NCBI GenBank assembly: GCA_963513935.1
Contig: OY740767.1
Span: forward strand, 78,351,360-78,415,359
Direction: 5' to 3'
Length of the DNA: 64,000 bases
Source of the DNA: Aphrophora alni
Lineage: Eukaryota > Arthropoda > Insecta > Hemiptera > Aphrophoridae
The translations under genes and the position numbers were made by a program. Of this stretch, positions 32,511 through 46,319 are shown piece after piece; positions within the stretch are counted from its first letter, which is position 1; each line of letters starts with the position of its first letter. A model generated the notes under the pieces. That model was not told the origin of the DNA and made no database searches. It saw nothing but the letters and a program-made list of their open reading frames with translations.

Positions 32511-35500
32511 TAGTTTTTGTTTATTTAATGAAAACTTGTAATTTTTTGTTAAAGTTTGCGATTTCGTGAAATTTTAGATTTTAAGGATTTTAACACACGG
32601 TATTACTTAAAAATTTGTAATTAGGTAAAACATACAGTTAGACAACAGGTTTTATGAAAGTTCTGTTTCTATTTATATCACAAATACGTATTTAACAAAA
32701 TTTTTTTTATGATATATTAATAATAATGATATTTATTGTTTTTAATGTGAGTTAATATTATTTTAGTTGATTTTAAAAACAAAAAAACTAGTTTCTAGAT
32801 TGAAAGCTAGCTAAAATTAAATAAGAACTGTTGATTTTAAATTTGAATAGAAAAGAATAAAAATGAATTGAACAAAGTTTTGCAAATTCCAAATTAACAA
32901 AATCCAAAAGAAATTAATAATATGGATATGTTTCAATCTATTTGATGTTCGAAAAAATATAAACAAAATCTGTTAATTTCTTCTGCTAAAATCTGTTTAG
33001 CTCAGCCTTGGAGTTGGTAAATTGGAAAGAGGTTTGCTTTTTTCTAGTATTACAAAATAGAAGGAGGAACATTTAAGTTAAACCCAACTTAAATTACTTG
33101 AATACCCATAACAATATAAGTGAAAGTTACATCACATATATTAAAAGAATAGTAAAATTTTACCATTGAAACGAAGTGTAATAAAGAAACGATGCTTAAA
33201 ATTAATATCAAACTGTAATTATTTTAGAACGATTACGTAGATGATGAATTAATTTTGTAGTGTTCGACAGCTTTGAATTTTAATTACTATTCAGGGTGAT
33301 GGCTTTTATAAAGTCTGAAAATCATTTTAGAAGTCACTTAAAAGTTAGAAAAAGTATGTAAAATGAATTAAAATAAATTTGTGTTTTCTTCTCTGTTGAC
33401 ATAAAAGCAAAATTACTACTCCGTACTTTCCTCCTCAATAGAGGCAAAACTCCCCCCAAGGATGTATACTTTTCTCATTACCACAACTTACTTCCAGCCC
33501 GTTGTAACGAAATTCTTTATATATTCTTATACCATGGCTAAGTATATTGACTTTTCCTGTTCATTTGACAAGCTCACATTTGACAAGTATTATTAAAGTT
33601 TGTGTATTCGTTTTAATTGAATGAAAGTAGTAATCAGAAGATACATCTTTTACTGTTTGAATGTTTAAGAGTATAGATATTCACAAGACCGGTTCTATAA
33701 TATTTTAGGAACTACGTCAATATATTGATCATATTTTCCATAGAATATATTTTTCTTTGATGATTAACTTTGTACTGACAAAAAGTACGGCGTTGGATTG
33801 GTAAGTTTTGCCACCCATTTTCTCGAATGTAGATGGGTGACGCGTGTAGATAGTGAACGTACGTTGTAGGAAGATTCTGTTGTTGTTAAGTTTGAGAAAG
33901 TCAATGCTTTTTGCATCACTTCATTTTTATATTTCCTGGCCAAGAACTTTCATATTTAAAAGTGATATCAATATTTGATCTATTATTTCTGTCTGTGGAT
34001 CGTGGAGAGTGACGTGATTCAGTTAGCAGAGAAATTTATAAAGAGGAACAATTTTAAAAGAATATAATTATTTTAATTACGTTTTGAATTATTTTACAGA
34101 GGTTTGATCATACCGACAGAAAATTTGAAGGTATTGAAGCGGATATATCTTGAAATTTTTAATAATGATATGATGTAGTAAATAAAGTAGATTTAGTACG
34201 TCAGTAAGACGCTATTTGTTAGCAATGTATAAGTCAAATCTAATCAACCAATCAAAAAGAGTACATGCATTTAATTTAAATTGTACAAACAATTTTTAAA
34301 ATGATGGATTGCTAATGAGTAGTTCAATGCTAATGAAGTTGGGAACAGCAACATTGTATTTTTTATGCCATTTATATAGTTTAATTAGGAACTCCCTAAT
34401 GGCTGCAAGCTGCAAACTGGTACTTCATTAGAACAGAAATGTCGTTATAGGCATACAAACATATAATTTATAGCATTACGCAACCAACATTAAGCTGCAA
34501 CATAAGAAAAATGTTAGAGACATACAAGAACACATAGACAGAGTTGAATTCAAATTCACCTACTGGTTTTGAAAGCTCACCAGGTTACTAACTTACGGTG
34601 GGTCATACAAGATGGCGGTTGGCCGAGGCCTACCGTCTTCAGGGATGGCGTGTCTCCTGCAGATGTCTGCAACTTCTTGTATCTCGTTTGTCGGGCGCTC
34701 TAAAACAGTTTAGTTTAAATTGTATATTTAAAAGAGTCAATATAATTATAGATATCTCCTATTTAAATCTTATATTATTAAAATGAATTCATAAATCTGT
34801 AATAAACTTAATTATTTCTGTCTCCTAGTTACACCTAATCGGCAGATTCAACAAACACAGGTAAAACATAACAAAAATTAAATTATAACTAGCTTTGATT
34901 TAATTTGAGATTCTAAATAGTTTTTGAAGTTAATAATTATTTCAATAAAAATTGTTAACAATTACAGTATAACTAAGTTTAACTAAAACTTATGCTCGTG
35001 TGCATTTTGTCTGATTCTGTATAGATCTGTTTAATCCTGAATTTTATATTTTGTATTATGTCATGTAAATTAATTCAACATTCTATTTAAACTTATATTT
35101 CTTTCAGTTATTCTTATGAAAATATTATTATTTTCAAAATTTATTTCACTTACGTTTTTCACAGTTATTAAAAACTTTAATAAGAAATATTTTAACGTAA
35201 TTTATTTTAATGAATACGCTAACTTTGAGAATCAGACGTTTTAAGTATGTCTAATGATAACTAAATTTTTCTTTTCGCAGTTTTTACTGATTCCAAGAAT
35301 TTATACGAAATAAATTAAAATAGGCCAACTCTAACATCCGCCTTAAAAAACCCGAAAAACCATGTTATACATAATTCCAATTATAATAAACTTAATACAA
35401 AAGGTATTTATAAGCACTAATTTGAAATTTCATATCTTAAATGATTAATTTTAAAACTATATGTTAGATAAAATAAATGCTAATAACATTTAAATATTAT

Positions 35501-36384
35501 ATCGATTAACGGGTGGTGCAGGTAGCTAAATTTTAGGCTTCTGGTCCCTAAGAGACTATCTTCAAACATTTCAAAAAAAAGAAAAAGAAAATATATATAC
35601 ATACAAAAATATTTCCAGAGCCGAACTTAAATTTGTTCGAAGTCTGTAATTCCTATTAGGAGATATTTTTGTTTCCATGTCTTATTTCAAGATACATTTA
35701 ATAAATAATTAAAACGCTCACTCGGTCATAGTTTAAAAAAAATAGTAGAGTATTTTTAGCGATATTTAATAAAAATGTGTAACAAGAGATGGAAAGTACA
35801 CTAAAAATAACACTAACATTGAAAAGATCAGGTAAAGCTACAACGAACTCAAATTATAGTGTGTTATCAAATTTAAGTTTTTACTAAAAAATTTGTAAGC
35901 TTTAAAGAAAAACTGTTAGATTATATGGCATGATATTTAAACTAGCATAAACAATATACTTGTTTTGTTTATTTATTGTAAATTTTGGTTTTTATACAAC
36001 CCGACACAATGTAATTATCTAAATACAAACATGTTACCATAATAATAGAGAAATTATGTGTACGTTTTAACAAGTCCTTTCCTCTACCATTAAAATTTAA
36101 AAAAAATCTAGATATAGAATAAAGATTACTTAACCATTTTTAAAACAAATAAAATAAATTCTTGTAATATCATCCCATTACTTCGCATACAGCAGCTAAA
36201 CATGTTTACAATATATTAATTGTTTTATTTCAAATATTCATATTTATGAATATTTGCATTATCTAATATTATGTAGGAAATATAAATAAATGTCGACATA
36301 TTATATAAAGAATTATTTATTACTTATATTTATCTATATATACAACATTTTATTGTGTTAAAATTTTATAAATTCTGCAACTGA

Positions 36385-36388
<4 letters not shown>
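32511..36388. other. AT-rich DNA with a GC-rich patch at 34.55-34.71 kb
   Basis: Stop-rich throughout. The patch at 34550-34710 is much GC-richer than its neighbours and has a short open frame, but no motif is recognisable; it may be a transposon fragment. A TTTTCGCAG acceptor-like site at 35272-35280 is not followed by coding sequence. Confidence 0.3.

Positions 36389-36438
<50 letters not shown>
36389..36438. repeat. (TA)n microsatellite
   Basis: About 24 uninterrupted TA units. Confidence 0.95.
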
Positions 36439-36442
<4 letters not shown>

Positions 36443-39159
36443 ATTCAATAACATTTGCGTAGTTTTCTTATAAGTATTTATTATAGTAGATGATTAGTTG
36501 ATAACCTACTTGTACTGAATATAAACCATAAAGATGAAATATACTAAAATAGGCAATGGATAATCGCATTGCTGGATTTACTATAAAAGTAAATTTGGCG
36601 GAAGTGTAAACATTAGAATACTTAACACTTTTAGTCGCTATTGTCGGACATCGTTCTAATTATATGCAATTAAAAAAAATAAAGATTAATTCCGTCTCAT
36701 GACATTAACGTTCTTTATGTCTTCCTTTTTCAGCGTTATCGAGTAAAATGACACAATTGCAAGGAAAGTGGAATTTATAAATGGCTGCTGTAAATATTAT
36801 TAGCTGAAATCTTCAGAAAATGTTGACAATTGGTTTTTAACTTACTATATATTTCATAGTATATTTATTAATCAGAACAGATTTAAAAAGGAATTTTGCT
36901 GAAACTGTTGATCATTTGGTTACTAACAATTCATTATTTTAAAGTATATGGACTAAATGATGTGCTGTATAAAAGCATCTCTTTATTTTAACACAACTCT
37001 TTAATACTCTGTCAAAACAGTGTCAACTGTTCCATGTGTCTCCTTTTATTTCTATCTTGCACAGTGAATAACGGTGAAGAAAATAATATTAAATTACAGT
37101 AGCCTATATTGTGAATGATCAAAGAAGTAGGGACATATCTCTTACGTCATCACGCTCTGATAGTCTGTTGGGATGCCTGTCTCATAACGTTCCTAATAGG
37201 GTGTAAAATTTTTGAAATGTTCGCAATTTTTCTTTTATGTTTTATTGTTAATCTTGAAATATACATGCAACCTGTATCAAATCAAGTTGTAATTTCTTCC
37301 AAAATAACGTAGACCAACCTACGTTATTCTGCTAACCTCTCAAGACCATTGCGCTCCCAAACCTCAACTCATTTTGTTTTTGCATGTAAAAGTCTTATTT
37401 AATTTATTGTAAAAATCTATTGTTGCCTAAAGATTTCTTCTAGGAGGGTATTTTGTAGAGGGGTTGTTACCTGATGGATCGTTGGAAAGTCCAAGGCCAG
37501 GATGGATAATAGAAAGGCCGTAACCAGTCTATTTTTTATTTCTTTTGTACATGTCTACCAAAATTCGAAGCTACAATACTCAATATAGAATTACTGTATT
37601 AATTACTTCATATTTTTGCATCTACCACGAATACTGTATTGTATAATTTATCTTAACTCCTTAAGGATATCATTAGCTTGAAATAATCCCATGAACCCAA
37701 TGAATTGATTGAAACGCATCGACGAATCGAAGTCAACAATTGAAGTCATCCAAAAATACTTTGGATCGAATAATTTGTTTATATTTGGTACGTAGACATT
37801 GAAGAAAAGTCCTGAAATATAACTACTCTATCTTAATAGTTCGGGACCGTTAGTTTGGTCCTCTTTATCAATGTTTGGCACAGAATATTAAAAAGAATTA
37901 TACCTAATCTTATGGAACGTGGAGTTTACCAAATAAAAGTTCACACTTTGTTTTATGTAGCTTATGAAATGTTAGGAATAATTTTAACACATATAAAAAA
38001 ACCTTTTTACCGAATGTGAATAATATTGCTTCAGAAGTCTGGGTTTTATATACTCTTACAGATAAACAGATACAGTGTAAACTTTACTTTTTACGAAAGA
38101 AATATTTCGTAAAAGAACTTAAAATGTTTTTTCCTTTCACTATATACTTTTTATTTACTAACTTATAACTCAAAAATAAAAATAAATTTCAGAATTATTG
38201 TTTACACTAATGTCAAATGAAACTATATTAATATAACCTACAATTATTGTTGATTCGATAAACCATTATATTAACCACATATCATGACTATTTTATACTC
38301 GATATTGAAACGTGTAAGCCCAAATTATTCCGCACAACTTATTTTTAATTTAAGACTCTACACTAAGGATGGATACGTTATCGTAATTATCGGAGTATGT
38401 TCACAGTAATTGATAATTATTATTTAATAAAGTTATAAGGATGTCTGTATAGGATCTGAGTCCGTATTAGAAATTCAATGCGCAATGTTGACAACGTCAT
38501 TTTGAGAGTTGAACATTATTACGTTCTGATTTTAATTAAAAGTCATTAGGCTACGACAGGAAAAGTTTGTCATCATGCACAGGACGAACATATTTTTCAA
38601 TGAATATTTTAATCTTACTGAAACACTTTGTTAAAAATAAATTATTTGATGTTATTTAAAATTTAATAATATTTTAAGTAACGAATGTTTAAAACATTCA
38701 GAAATAAAATTATACTTCGTTATATCATACAGTCGACACGGATTTCAAAAGAAAATATAGAATTCATTACATACTTTCAACACAATAGATCAGGCTATGG
38801 AAATAGCAATATGAACAAAAAATATAAAAAGCATATTTATAAACAAAACCAATTTAGTAGTAAAATCCTCAAATAAAAAACAACATCTAATATTGAATAT
38901 TACATGTAGGCTACAGTAGTTATAGATGACAGTAAAAGAGATAAGGGAAATTAAAATTAGTATATTAGTAAAATAGTTTTATATTTTTCATTTTGTAGTG
39001 TGCTTGGATATCTTTTTTGTCTATTAAACTTGGAAGAAACAAGATTTTACAGTTGATGAATATTTCTTATGTACCCTGACAACTTGACACTGATGCAGCG
39101 AAAGGTGTAGACTACATATAAAAAATATATATGCATATCATCACCATCTACGTTAACTA
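36439..39159. other. AT-rich DNA with one short perfect hairpin
   Basis: Includes AATAACGTAG (37303-37312) and CTACGTTATT (37319-37328), a perfect 10-bp stem with a 6-nt loop. Open frames at 37115-37312 and 38685-38876 show no domain. GC-richer patches at 37130-37200 and 37440-37530 were not identifiable. Confidence 0.35.
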
Positions 39160-39400
39160 GCGTTTAAGCTCGTCTTTTGCCTCCTCGTATAACAGTTATC
39201 CAAAAATCTGTTCTCTTACAGTATCTTTAGACATTAGGTCCCATTCTTTGCAAATCCGTTTCGAATGGTCAATCTCGTCTATATCATAGTCTTTCTTTTC
39301 CCCATCTTCTTTCTATACAATGCTTTTGGCATGCGTATATCAACCAATCTTTCAACTTGTCTCAGCGAGTAAAGTTTTTGTTTATTTGATATTACGAATT
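39160..39400 (-). pseudogene. Possible C-terminal fragment of an RTE-like or similar LINE
   Basis: A minus-strand frame reads RQVERLVDIRMPKALYRKK, resembling the GH..RM...R.PK..Y..K..GKR block at the C terminus of some endonuclease-reverse transcriptase LINEs. It is followed in another frame by a polar helix and stops. Only a short pattern supports this. Confidence 0.35.
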
Positions 39401-40530
39401 ATATCCTCCTAATTCCATTGCCCTTCGGATTCATTATTATTACTATTTCCTTGTTAATAGGGCTGTAAATGTTTCTAACAATTTAATGTAAAAAGTGTTA
39501 ATTTTTAACATTATATTATATATTTTAATGAAAAACAAATATCCTGCATATAAAAATTGAACAAACACTGAATACATTGAAATTAAACAATCAAAATGAT
39601 ATGTTTAAGAATGAGTACTAACAGTTTAGGTACTTGTAATATCTTTACACGAGATGGAGTCTTTTGTTTTTATACAAGCAACTTCTGTGAGTAACACCAT
39701 AAGTGTTCAGTGTAATCTCTTGTCCGATACGAGAGTGGAAAGTGAATCGCAGTAAACATCATGCAGTAATCCTAACCATCTCACTCGCATCTCTGATTCA
39801 ATGTGTGAATATTAGACTCTCAGTTAGACTAAAAGCATGTGTTATTATTTAAAAGTATTTTCAAACAAAACTGCAAACTTTATAACACAAAACAAACCAA
39901 CTAAACCTTAAATAAATTTCTATTTCATTTTAATTAAAAAAACAATAAAGAACCGTGCTTAAATAAATGTATATAATAAATAATACATGTGGACTCTCAA
40001 GTACAAGTTGAATCATGTTAATCAATTCAATACCCAAATTTTTCTAAAAACGGTAATATTTTAAAGCAAAGGAATTGTCAATACTATACATTCATTATTA
40101 ACGATAAAATTTGTTTGTTTTCTTTTGGAAACCAATTATTTGTTTAGAGTGACTATATTTATGTAAACTCAGAATTGTATATCAACATATTGTATGAAAA
40201 TGATATTTAAATTGCTTCTTATATTTAATTGCAGACATGTTTTTTCAAAGTTGACAAATAAATTCACATTTTCAAAGTTAGTAGTCAATAAATCAACAAA
40301 TCTTGATCTCCTTTTTGTCCTAACATAGAAAGACAAAATTCACTAAGTAATCGAATGAATAAGTCCTTATTATTTAAAACTCTGAAGATAGTGATGTTTT
40401 TCACTATTTTTTTTTTGTGTGTGGTTTTTAAATTGTGCACTTCAAACCCCAAAAGGTTTTGATGGTTTTCATAAAAAGTAAAATAATTGCTTGGCTTGGA
40501 ACGTCTAACATGTTACAAACAACCGAGGAG

Positions 40531-40717
40531 TATATAAACTCATAGCAGAGAGGAAATGAGGTCAGTTGAATTAACAGAGAGACTGCACCCAGGCGGAGAC
40601 TTTGCCGGGCAAGAGAGACCAGGGTGCTGTCACGGGAATAGATTATTTGCCGAAGAGATCAGGGGATCATTACAAGGGATCACGGCACAGAATCATAGGA
40701 ATTTAGCAATAGGAAGG
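40531..40717 (+). promoter_or_regulatory. Candidate TATA/initiator core promoter with non-coding first exon
   Basis: TATATAAA at 40531-40538 is followed by the arthropod initiator TCAGTT at 40562-40567. The A of the initiator (40564) lies 31 bp after the T of TATAAA, which is canonical spacing. The next ~150 bp are conspicuously GC-rich for this region and free of ATG, and end in AGGAAG|GTGAGC, a strong splice donor at 40717. This would make a 5' UTR exon of about 153 nt. An LTR start or the promoter of the polymerase-like element downstream are alternatives. No downstream coding exon of a host gene was found in the window. Confidence 0.45.
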
Positions 40718-41439
40718 TGAGCAAGCTTCATGTGCAAAGCAATTTAGTAAATCTTTGTTATTCATGTTAAAGTCTACATTCTGCAATAATCTGGATTAGA
40801 ATATTTAATTAATAAATAATTTTGGTATGAGATGTCAATAGATGTTAATAACTTAATGGTAGTAATCGCATATGTTTATTAGTCAATAATATACTAGAGA
40901 GTAATTATATGTATTAGAGTTCATAATTTACTAAAGAGGAATTTAGGACCTCTGGAGGAACAGGTTCATATTTAGGTAATAGATATGAATGATTTAAGAA
41001 ATGGAGTATTTTGTTCAGATGAAAAGTAAAAGAGCAGTAGAAATTGTTGACACAATTCAAGATATTTTATTAAAATTCTAAAATAAACTTTCAAAAATTC
41101 CAAATGTTGATGTTTAAGTTATAAAAATAGTAGAGTGAAAAATATGTATGAAAAATATTCATGTTTGTTGAATATAACCTTATAGAGGTTATTTTGTACT
41201 GTCAGATTAGTTGTAAAAATTGAATAGAAACGTTGGAGAATAGTGTATTTACATTATCAGATGAAAAGGGTCGAAGAAAACGTAGACAATTAGATCAAAC
41301 TTTAGAATATAATGAGTTTTAAATTTGAAAATGTCTTTAAGGGCAATCTCAAAACATTAAATAAAAAAACAATGTACAAGAAATGAAATATATTTGTTTA
41401 AAATTACTATATTATAAAAAACTTTAAAATATTATTGAA

Positions 41440-42350
41440 ACTTGTATAGAGCAGTGAAATTTAATATTAATATTGAATACGTTTACAAAAAAAAAAAACA
41501 TTCGTAAATGAAATAGAAGACAGATGTTTTAAAACGAAAAATATAGATGCCTATAAATCCACAAATATAGATGACAGTTTGAAAATACCAATTTAAAAAA
41601 ACACCTTCCAGGAGGAGTCAGAAGATCAAGGTAATGATAGTGGTTGGACGTAGTACTTTATTGAAGGGATTTTATTACGTTTTAGCAAATAAATCCTCTG
41701 AGACGAAGTTTCTTTTTACCTCTACCCAATTGTATCAAAAGAAAGAAATGCTGTAAAAAAACATAAAAATTTTAACAACTATTGTTTTGAATGGTTACTT
41801 TTACATATATATGTAAATAAAGGTACCAATTTTATTTAATTTTGACAGGAATTGATTTCGCTACTCCTATTGAAACAAATTGATAGATTAAAAATAATAA
41901 GTGTAATTTGATAAATTTATATGATCTTACTAAAAATAGTGTAGCGTTTCCCCGTCGAGTTGGTGAAATTAAAAAGGATAATTATTTTGACTTCATATTA
42001 AAAACAAATAAAAATAAAATGATTCATTATTGTTATGTAAGTGATTTTCCTAGACTATTAAGTCACAGTTAAGGGAACACGAACATAAAATATATATCCG
42101 TAAAAGATGTTTTACTTATTATCATGGTCGAGACAAAATAATAAATAATAAACTCATATAAAAAAATATTCCAAATAAACCTATACATACTATTTATGGC
42201 TGATTCTAACTATGAATCAAGTTTAATTTTAAAATTTTCGAATTATCATCATTGTTTTTCTGTCCCTATAATTAATTATGCTGATTTTGAATTATATAGT
42301 TTTTCTGTTAATATTTACCTACTATATCTATAAAGATATAACGAATTCTA
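41440..42350 (+). pseudogene. Virus-like/Polinton-like family-B DNA polymerase remnant (N-terminal part)
   Basis: The + strand shows a string of blocks in different frames: VKFNINIEYVYKKK, a DSGWT block, NNYCFEWLL, NLYDLTKNSVAFPRR, IHYCYVSDFPRLL, a Cys/His-poor relic of a zinc-finger block (IYIRKRCFTYYHGRDK) and PIINYADFELYSF. That last block corresponds to the start of the exonuclease domain (YADFE, with catalytic Asp and Glu). This order is familiar from large insect proteins with a protein-primed family-B polymerase, related to Polinton/Maverick or virus-derived genes. Many stops and shifts show it is dead. No polymerase catalytic motifs were recognised downstream, so the copy may be truncated. 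Assignment to virus or Polinton is open. Confidence 0.6.
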
Positions 42351-45300
42351 ATTTAAAATTCCTTATATGTTTACACATCTGGTTATTCCTCTGATGATTG
42401 GTTTTACTTTAATTGTAATAAAAAAGTTCAGGGTAAATTAAAAATAAGTGCAACAGCTTAACTATATACAAATTTATAGATTTATTAAACTGAAATTATA
42501 TTCTTTTTTAACTGTTAATGGACAATGATGGAAAAATATGTACACAAAAGAAGTTGTAAAAATAAAACTAAAATTAATTATTATAAAATTTACTTTAAAA
42601 TAATGTTTTGACAATTTTAATTTCGGTTTAATAAGATAAATTACTAAATTACTGTTATAAATATTGTTCTCATGTTTTTACAAACAAATCTGATAATAGT
42701 AATTATCGGGTGTATGGTTGACTCTTATTCCATGCCCTTTTTTATTTACTAACTCACGTAATATTAAATAAAAATATCATCATTGACAATACTTTAATTC
42801 TTATCCTGATTTTCAGAAATTATTTGAATCTATATATACTGATAGGTTCAATATTTTTGTTAAACATGTTTTACCATTTTTGAATGATCCCTGAATATAT
42901 AAAACAAGTATATGATATTAATAGAGATAATAAATCAAAGAAAATTCTCCTATATAATAACAATAATACGGTAGATTCACAGGGGTATTTCCTTTATATA
43001 TTTTTTTTGGATATACGCATGTGTTTTTGTATAGTTAAGTTTGTTATTATATATATATACACTCGTATATTACATTTATTTATTTATGTAATTATATAAT
43101 TTGTTGTGAGTAGCAAAATAAATATCAACATAAGTAGGCTATGTATCTACGTATGACGTGATATTTGAAATACATGTCTAAATAGAGAACATCTTATGTA
43201 CATTTTACATCAATGTATACATTTTACCATCTTATGCACGGAAGTATCTGTATATTTTGTACCAGAAAATTCTTTATACTTCACATAATATGTAAATTGA
43301 ACCGGAGCTATTTTTTGTTTGTAATCAAGAGAATTGAGTTTTCTTCGCGAGGTGTATGTTTTACATAAGAAGTGCTGTCAGTGGCAATGAATGAGTTTGT
43401 CTAGAAATAAAAGAATAAAAGCAGTCCGAGGTTTGCATATTGTACAAACCACCTGCCAGAAAGTGGTGCACGTATATTGTACTGCATAATAATTAAAAAA
43501 AAAACAAGTTTAACTAAAATTAATAGGCCAGCAAGCCTAAGTTGTACGTGGTAAAATATTAGAGTGAATTTTTCTTAGTTATAAAACAAAAATTGTAATG
43601 TCAAAAATTTACAAAAAATATTGTGGTTTGTTTTTAAATATATTGTGTCACTAACTACCAATCAAAACGAAAGTTTGACATTTGGAATCTAGATTAAAAG
43701 CGTTAAGTCGTAGGATAAAAACTTTTATATTTTAGCCATATTATGTTACAAAAACTCAAGGCCGTAGTCGTTATCAGTAATGTAGCCCGTTGATTTGAGT
43801 TAGTGTCAAAGAATGCAGGTTTTAAGCTCATATATAGAAGAAAGGATCTACGAATGAAAGTCGAGACCTAAGAATGAGCGGAGTGAGCTTACTCTCTCAA
43901 ATATTTTGCAATACCTAAAGGGATGTCACTATACGAATGTAGTAATTGTGCTAAAACTAAAAGAATAAAAGCCGTATGTCATGGATTGTACAAATGAAAT
44001 TTGAATATTATCATTTTATTTATGTTGCTTTTCGGAAAAACTGTGGTAAGAGTAGTATGTAACAAGCTTACCGAATTAAATCATCTGTAGTGTACAGTTG
44101 AGTGGAGTGAGTTTAATCCTTTAAATACGTCCCCTGAGGAATAAGACAATAAGCGATGGCAAAGTTTGTTCATAATACAGCGATCGAGGCTAGCTTGTTT
44201 TAATATACAACTGGGTGCACCAGACTGATGCTTACAAATGAAGAACTTAAATAATTGTACTTCTTCAGTACATTTATGTGCGACTACAATTTAAATGTTC
44301 TGGAGCATAGATTGAAGGTCTGATTAGCTGCTGATAAAAGCAAGTTCAGTTTAGTCGCTCTTTTATAAGTATTAAATCACTTACCAACCGAGGCAAATGC
44401 CGAACTCACTAAGTCTCATCGAATTTAAAACATTTGAGACTATGATTCAAGGTTTGTAAAATATGCTAAAGTAGTGTTTTCTCTTTTAAACACATGGTAT
44501 ATTACACCAACTATGAGATTGGATGTTGTGTCAAGTAGGAAAGAGGATCGAATTCCAATTTAGTGCATATAATATTAAAAAGTATTCAATTACATAGGCG
44601 TTCAAATTATTCATATTTTTTGAGGACGGCGAGTGAGGAAAAGTTTTATAAAAATTTCTGCTTAAAATCATATCCATTATTATTGAAATCAAAGAGAGTA
44701 TCTATAAACAAATAATCATCTTTTTGTTCCCTTTGAAGAAAGTATTAGACTTCTGAAATTTTAAAAATTATTATATATTTTTTTAAATGCATTAATATTT
44801 AAATCTGTAGAACAAAATGTATTATGTCACGGAATAATACAATGGTTACACGAACACCAAATGAATACGTCTAAGGGAAATAACTTAAACAATGACATCC
44901 TATTTCCTTCTTCTGAGATGAGAAATTTGTTCTTTGCCAGTAATTCAAATTATTTGTCCAACTCATGATAAAAGTTTCAACAAATTTAATTTAATTTCGT
45001 TTCCATTTTACAAAACATGATCTAGTTAATTTAACTTTGTATCAATTTACAGAGCAGATAAAAGAAATTCAAATAGTTGTTGCGCCATATGTTAAAAGTT
45101 TAATTAATTAAATCGAATAAAGAGCATTTAATTTCGTTTTTGTCATAGTATATATCTGTTTATATTCTAAATGTTTAATTGAAGTTACTCAATGTAATGC
45201 TTCCAAGCTGATGCACTTGGTTACTAATCTATGAGCTAAATGTTGCACATGTGTTGCTTTATTGTTTTTTAACCTGTAGCTTTCATTCGATAAAACAGCA

Positions 45301-45584
45301 CTTTATATTCTTATTTCTTTTTATATTATTCTACGATACTGTAAAAAAAGTAAAGTAAAATGTTTGTTTTTTCTAATTATATTTAAAGTATAAGAACTAG
45401 GTATAATCAACTTTAGTGTTTCCATTAAATTTACTCTATCGAAATAAAAATGATTTAAGACTATTATGTGTTGATCATGTTTTTGATTATATCTGATGTA
45501 AGAACATTGGCAGCAGTTTTAAATAAATCCCATGTATTTCGTAATAAGAATATTAAAAAAAAGTTTTAACTACAAAATATAATA
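42351..45584. other. AT-rich DNA, possibly more of the polymerase relic, otherwise empty
   Basis: Up to about 42.9 kb there are frames with faint resemblance to the downstream part of the polymerase relic, too weak to annotate. Beyond, the sequence is stop-rich. The phrase AAAAGAATAAAAGC recurs near 43411 and 43960, but its flanks do not align well. Confidence 0.25.
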
Positions 45585-45959
45585 AAGAAATACATAATGA
45601 TTCTATACCTGAAGAAATACAAACAGATTTTATGCCTCAATAAATATATAGTAATTCATGCTTTAAAAGATACAAAGTGATTTTTTGCCTAAAGAAAAAA
45701 AGATTCTATGCCTTAAGAAATACAGTGATGTTTTGTTACAAGAAATACATAATGATTTTATGTTTTAAGAAATACATTTTAATTATTTGTCTCAAGAAAT
45801 TCAAATGATTTTATGGTTTAATATTGAGACACTGTGATTATTTTTGCCAAGAAATATATAATAATGGTTATACTTGAACGAATACACAGTAAATGCCTCA
45901 AGAAATTTAAAGTGACTTTGAAATGGAAGAAATACATAGTGATTTCATACATTAAAACA

Positions 45960-45998
<39 letters not shown>

Positions 45999-46319
45999 TA
46001 TATATATATAGGTTTACTACATAAGAGGTATATTATTGATTCTATGCCTCAAAATGTAATGAGTTTGTGCCATAAAAACCATAAACTCAAAGAAAAGATA
46101 TTTATGCCTTAAGAACTACAACATTATTCTATGCCATAAGAAATACATAATGATTTCTTGCATGAAGAAATGTGCAAAGAAAATATACTTTAAGAAATAC
46201 GTAGTGATTTTGAACATCAATAAACTTAGTAATTTTATACGTTAACTTAGTAATGTTTTGCGTCAGATATATAATATAGTGATTTTATGCTTTAAGGAAT
46301 ATTTAGTGATTCTTTGCTC
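45585..46319. repeat. Degenerate minisatellite with ~27-bp unit
   Basis: About 25 diverged head-to-tail units can be read; a typical unit starts AAGAAATACATAGTGAT and ends TTTATGCCTC. Many units are exactly 27 bp, others 22-29 bp. A (TA)n run at 45964-46010 interrupts the array. Because 27 is divisible by three, the unit translates without a stop as KKYIVILCL, but no long frame survives in the array. No homologous single-copy unit was seen elsewhere in the window. Confidence 0.85.
45964..46010. repeat. (TA)n microsatellite inside the minisatellite
   Basis: About 23 TA units with one GA interruption near 45997, lying within the 27-bp repeat array. Confidence 0.95.

Noticed and set aside
36732..36780. 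Possible first exon of a fatty-acid-binding-like protein (MTQLQGKWNL after a TTTTTCAG tract)
   Set aside because: Stop follows within ten codons and no splice donor is present; likely chance.
43411..43975. Recurring AAAAGAATAAAAGC as a ~550-bp tandem repeat
   Set aside because: Flanking sequences do not align, so the word match is probably coincidental.
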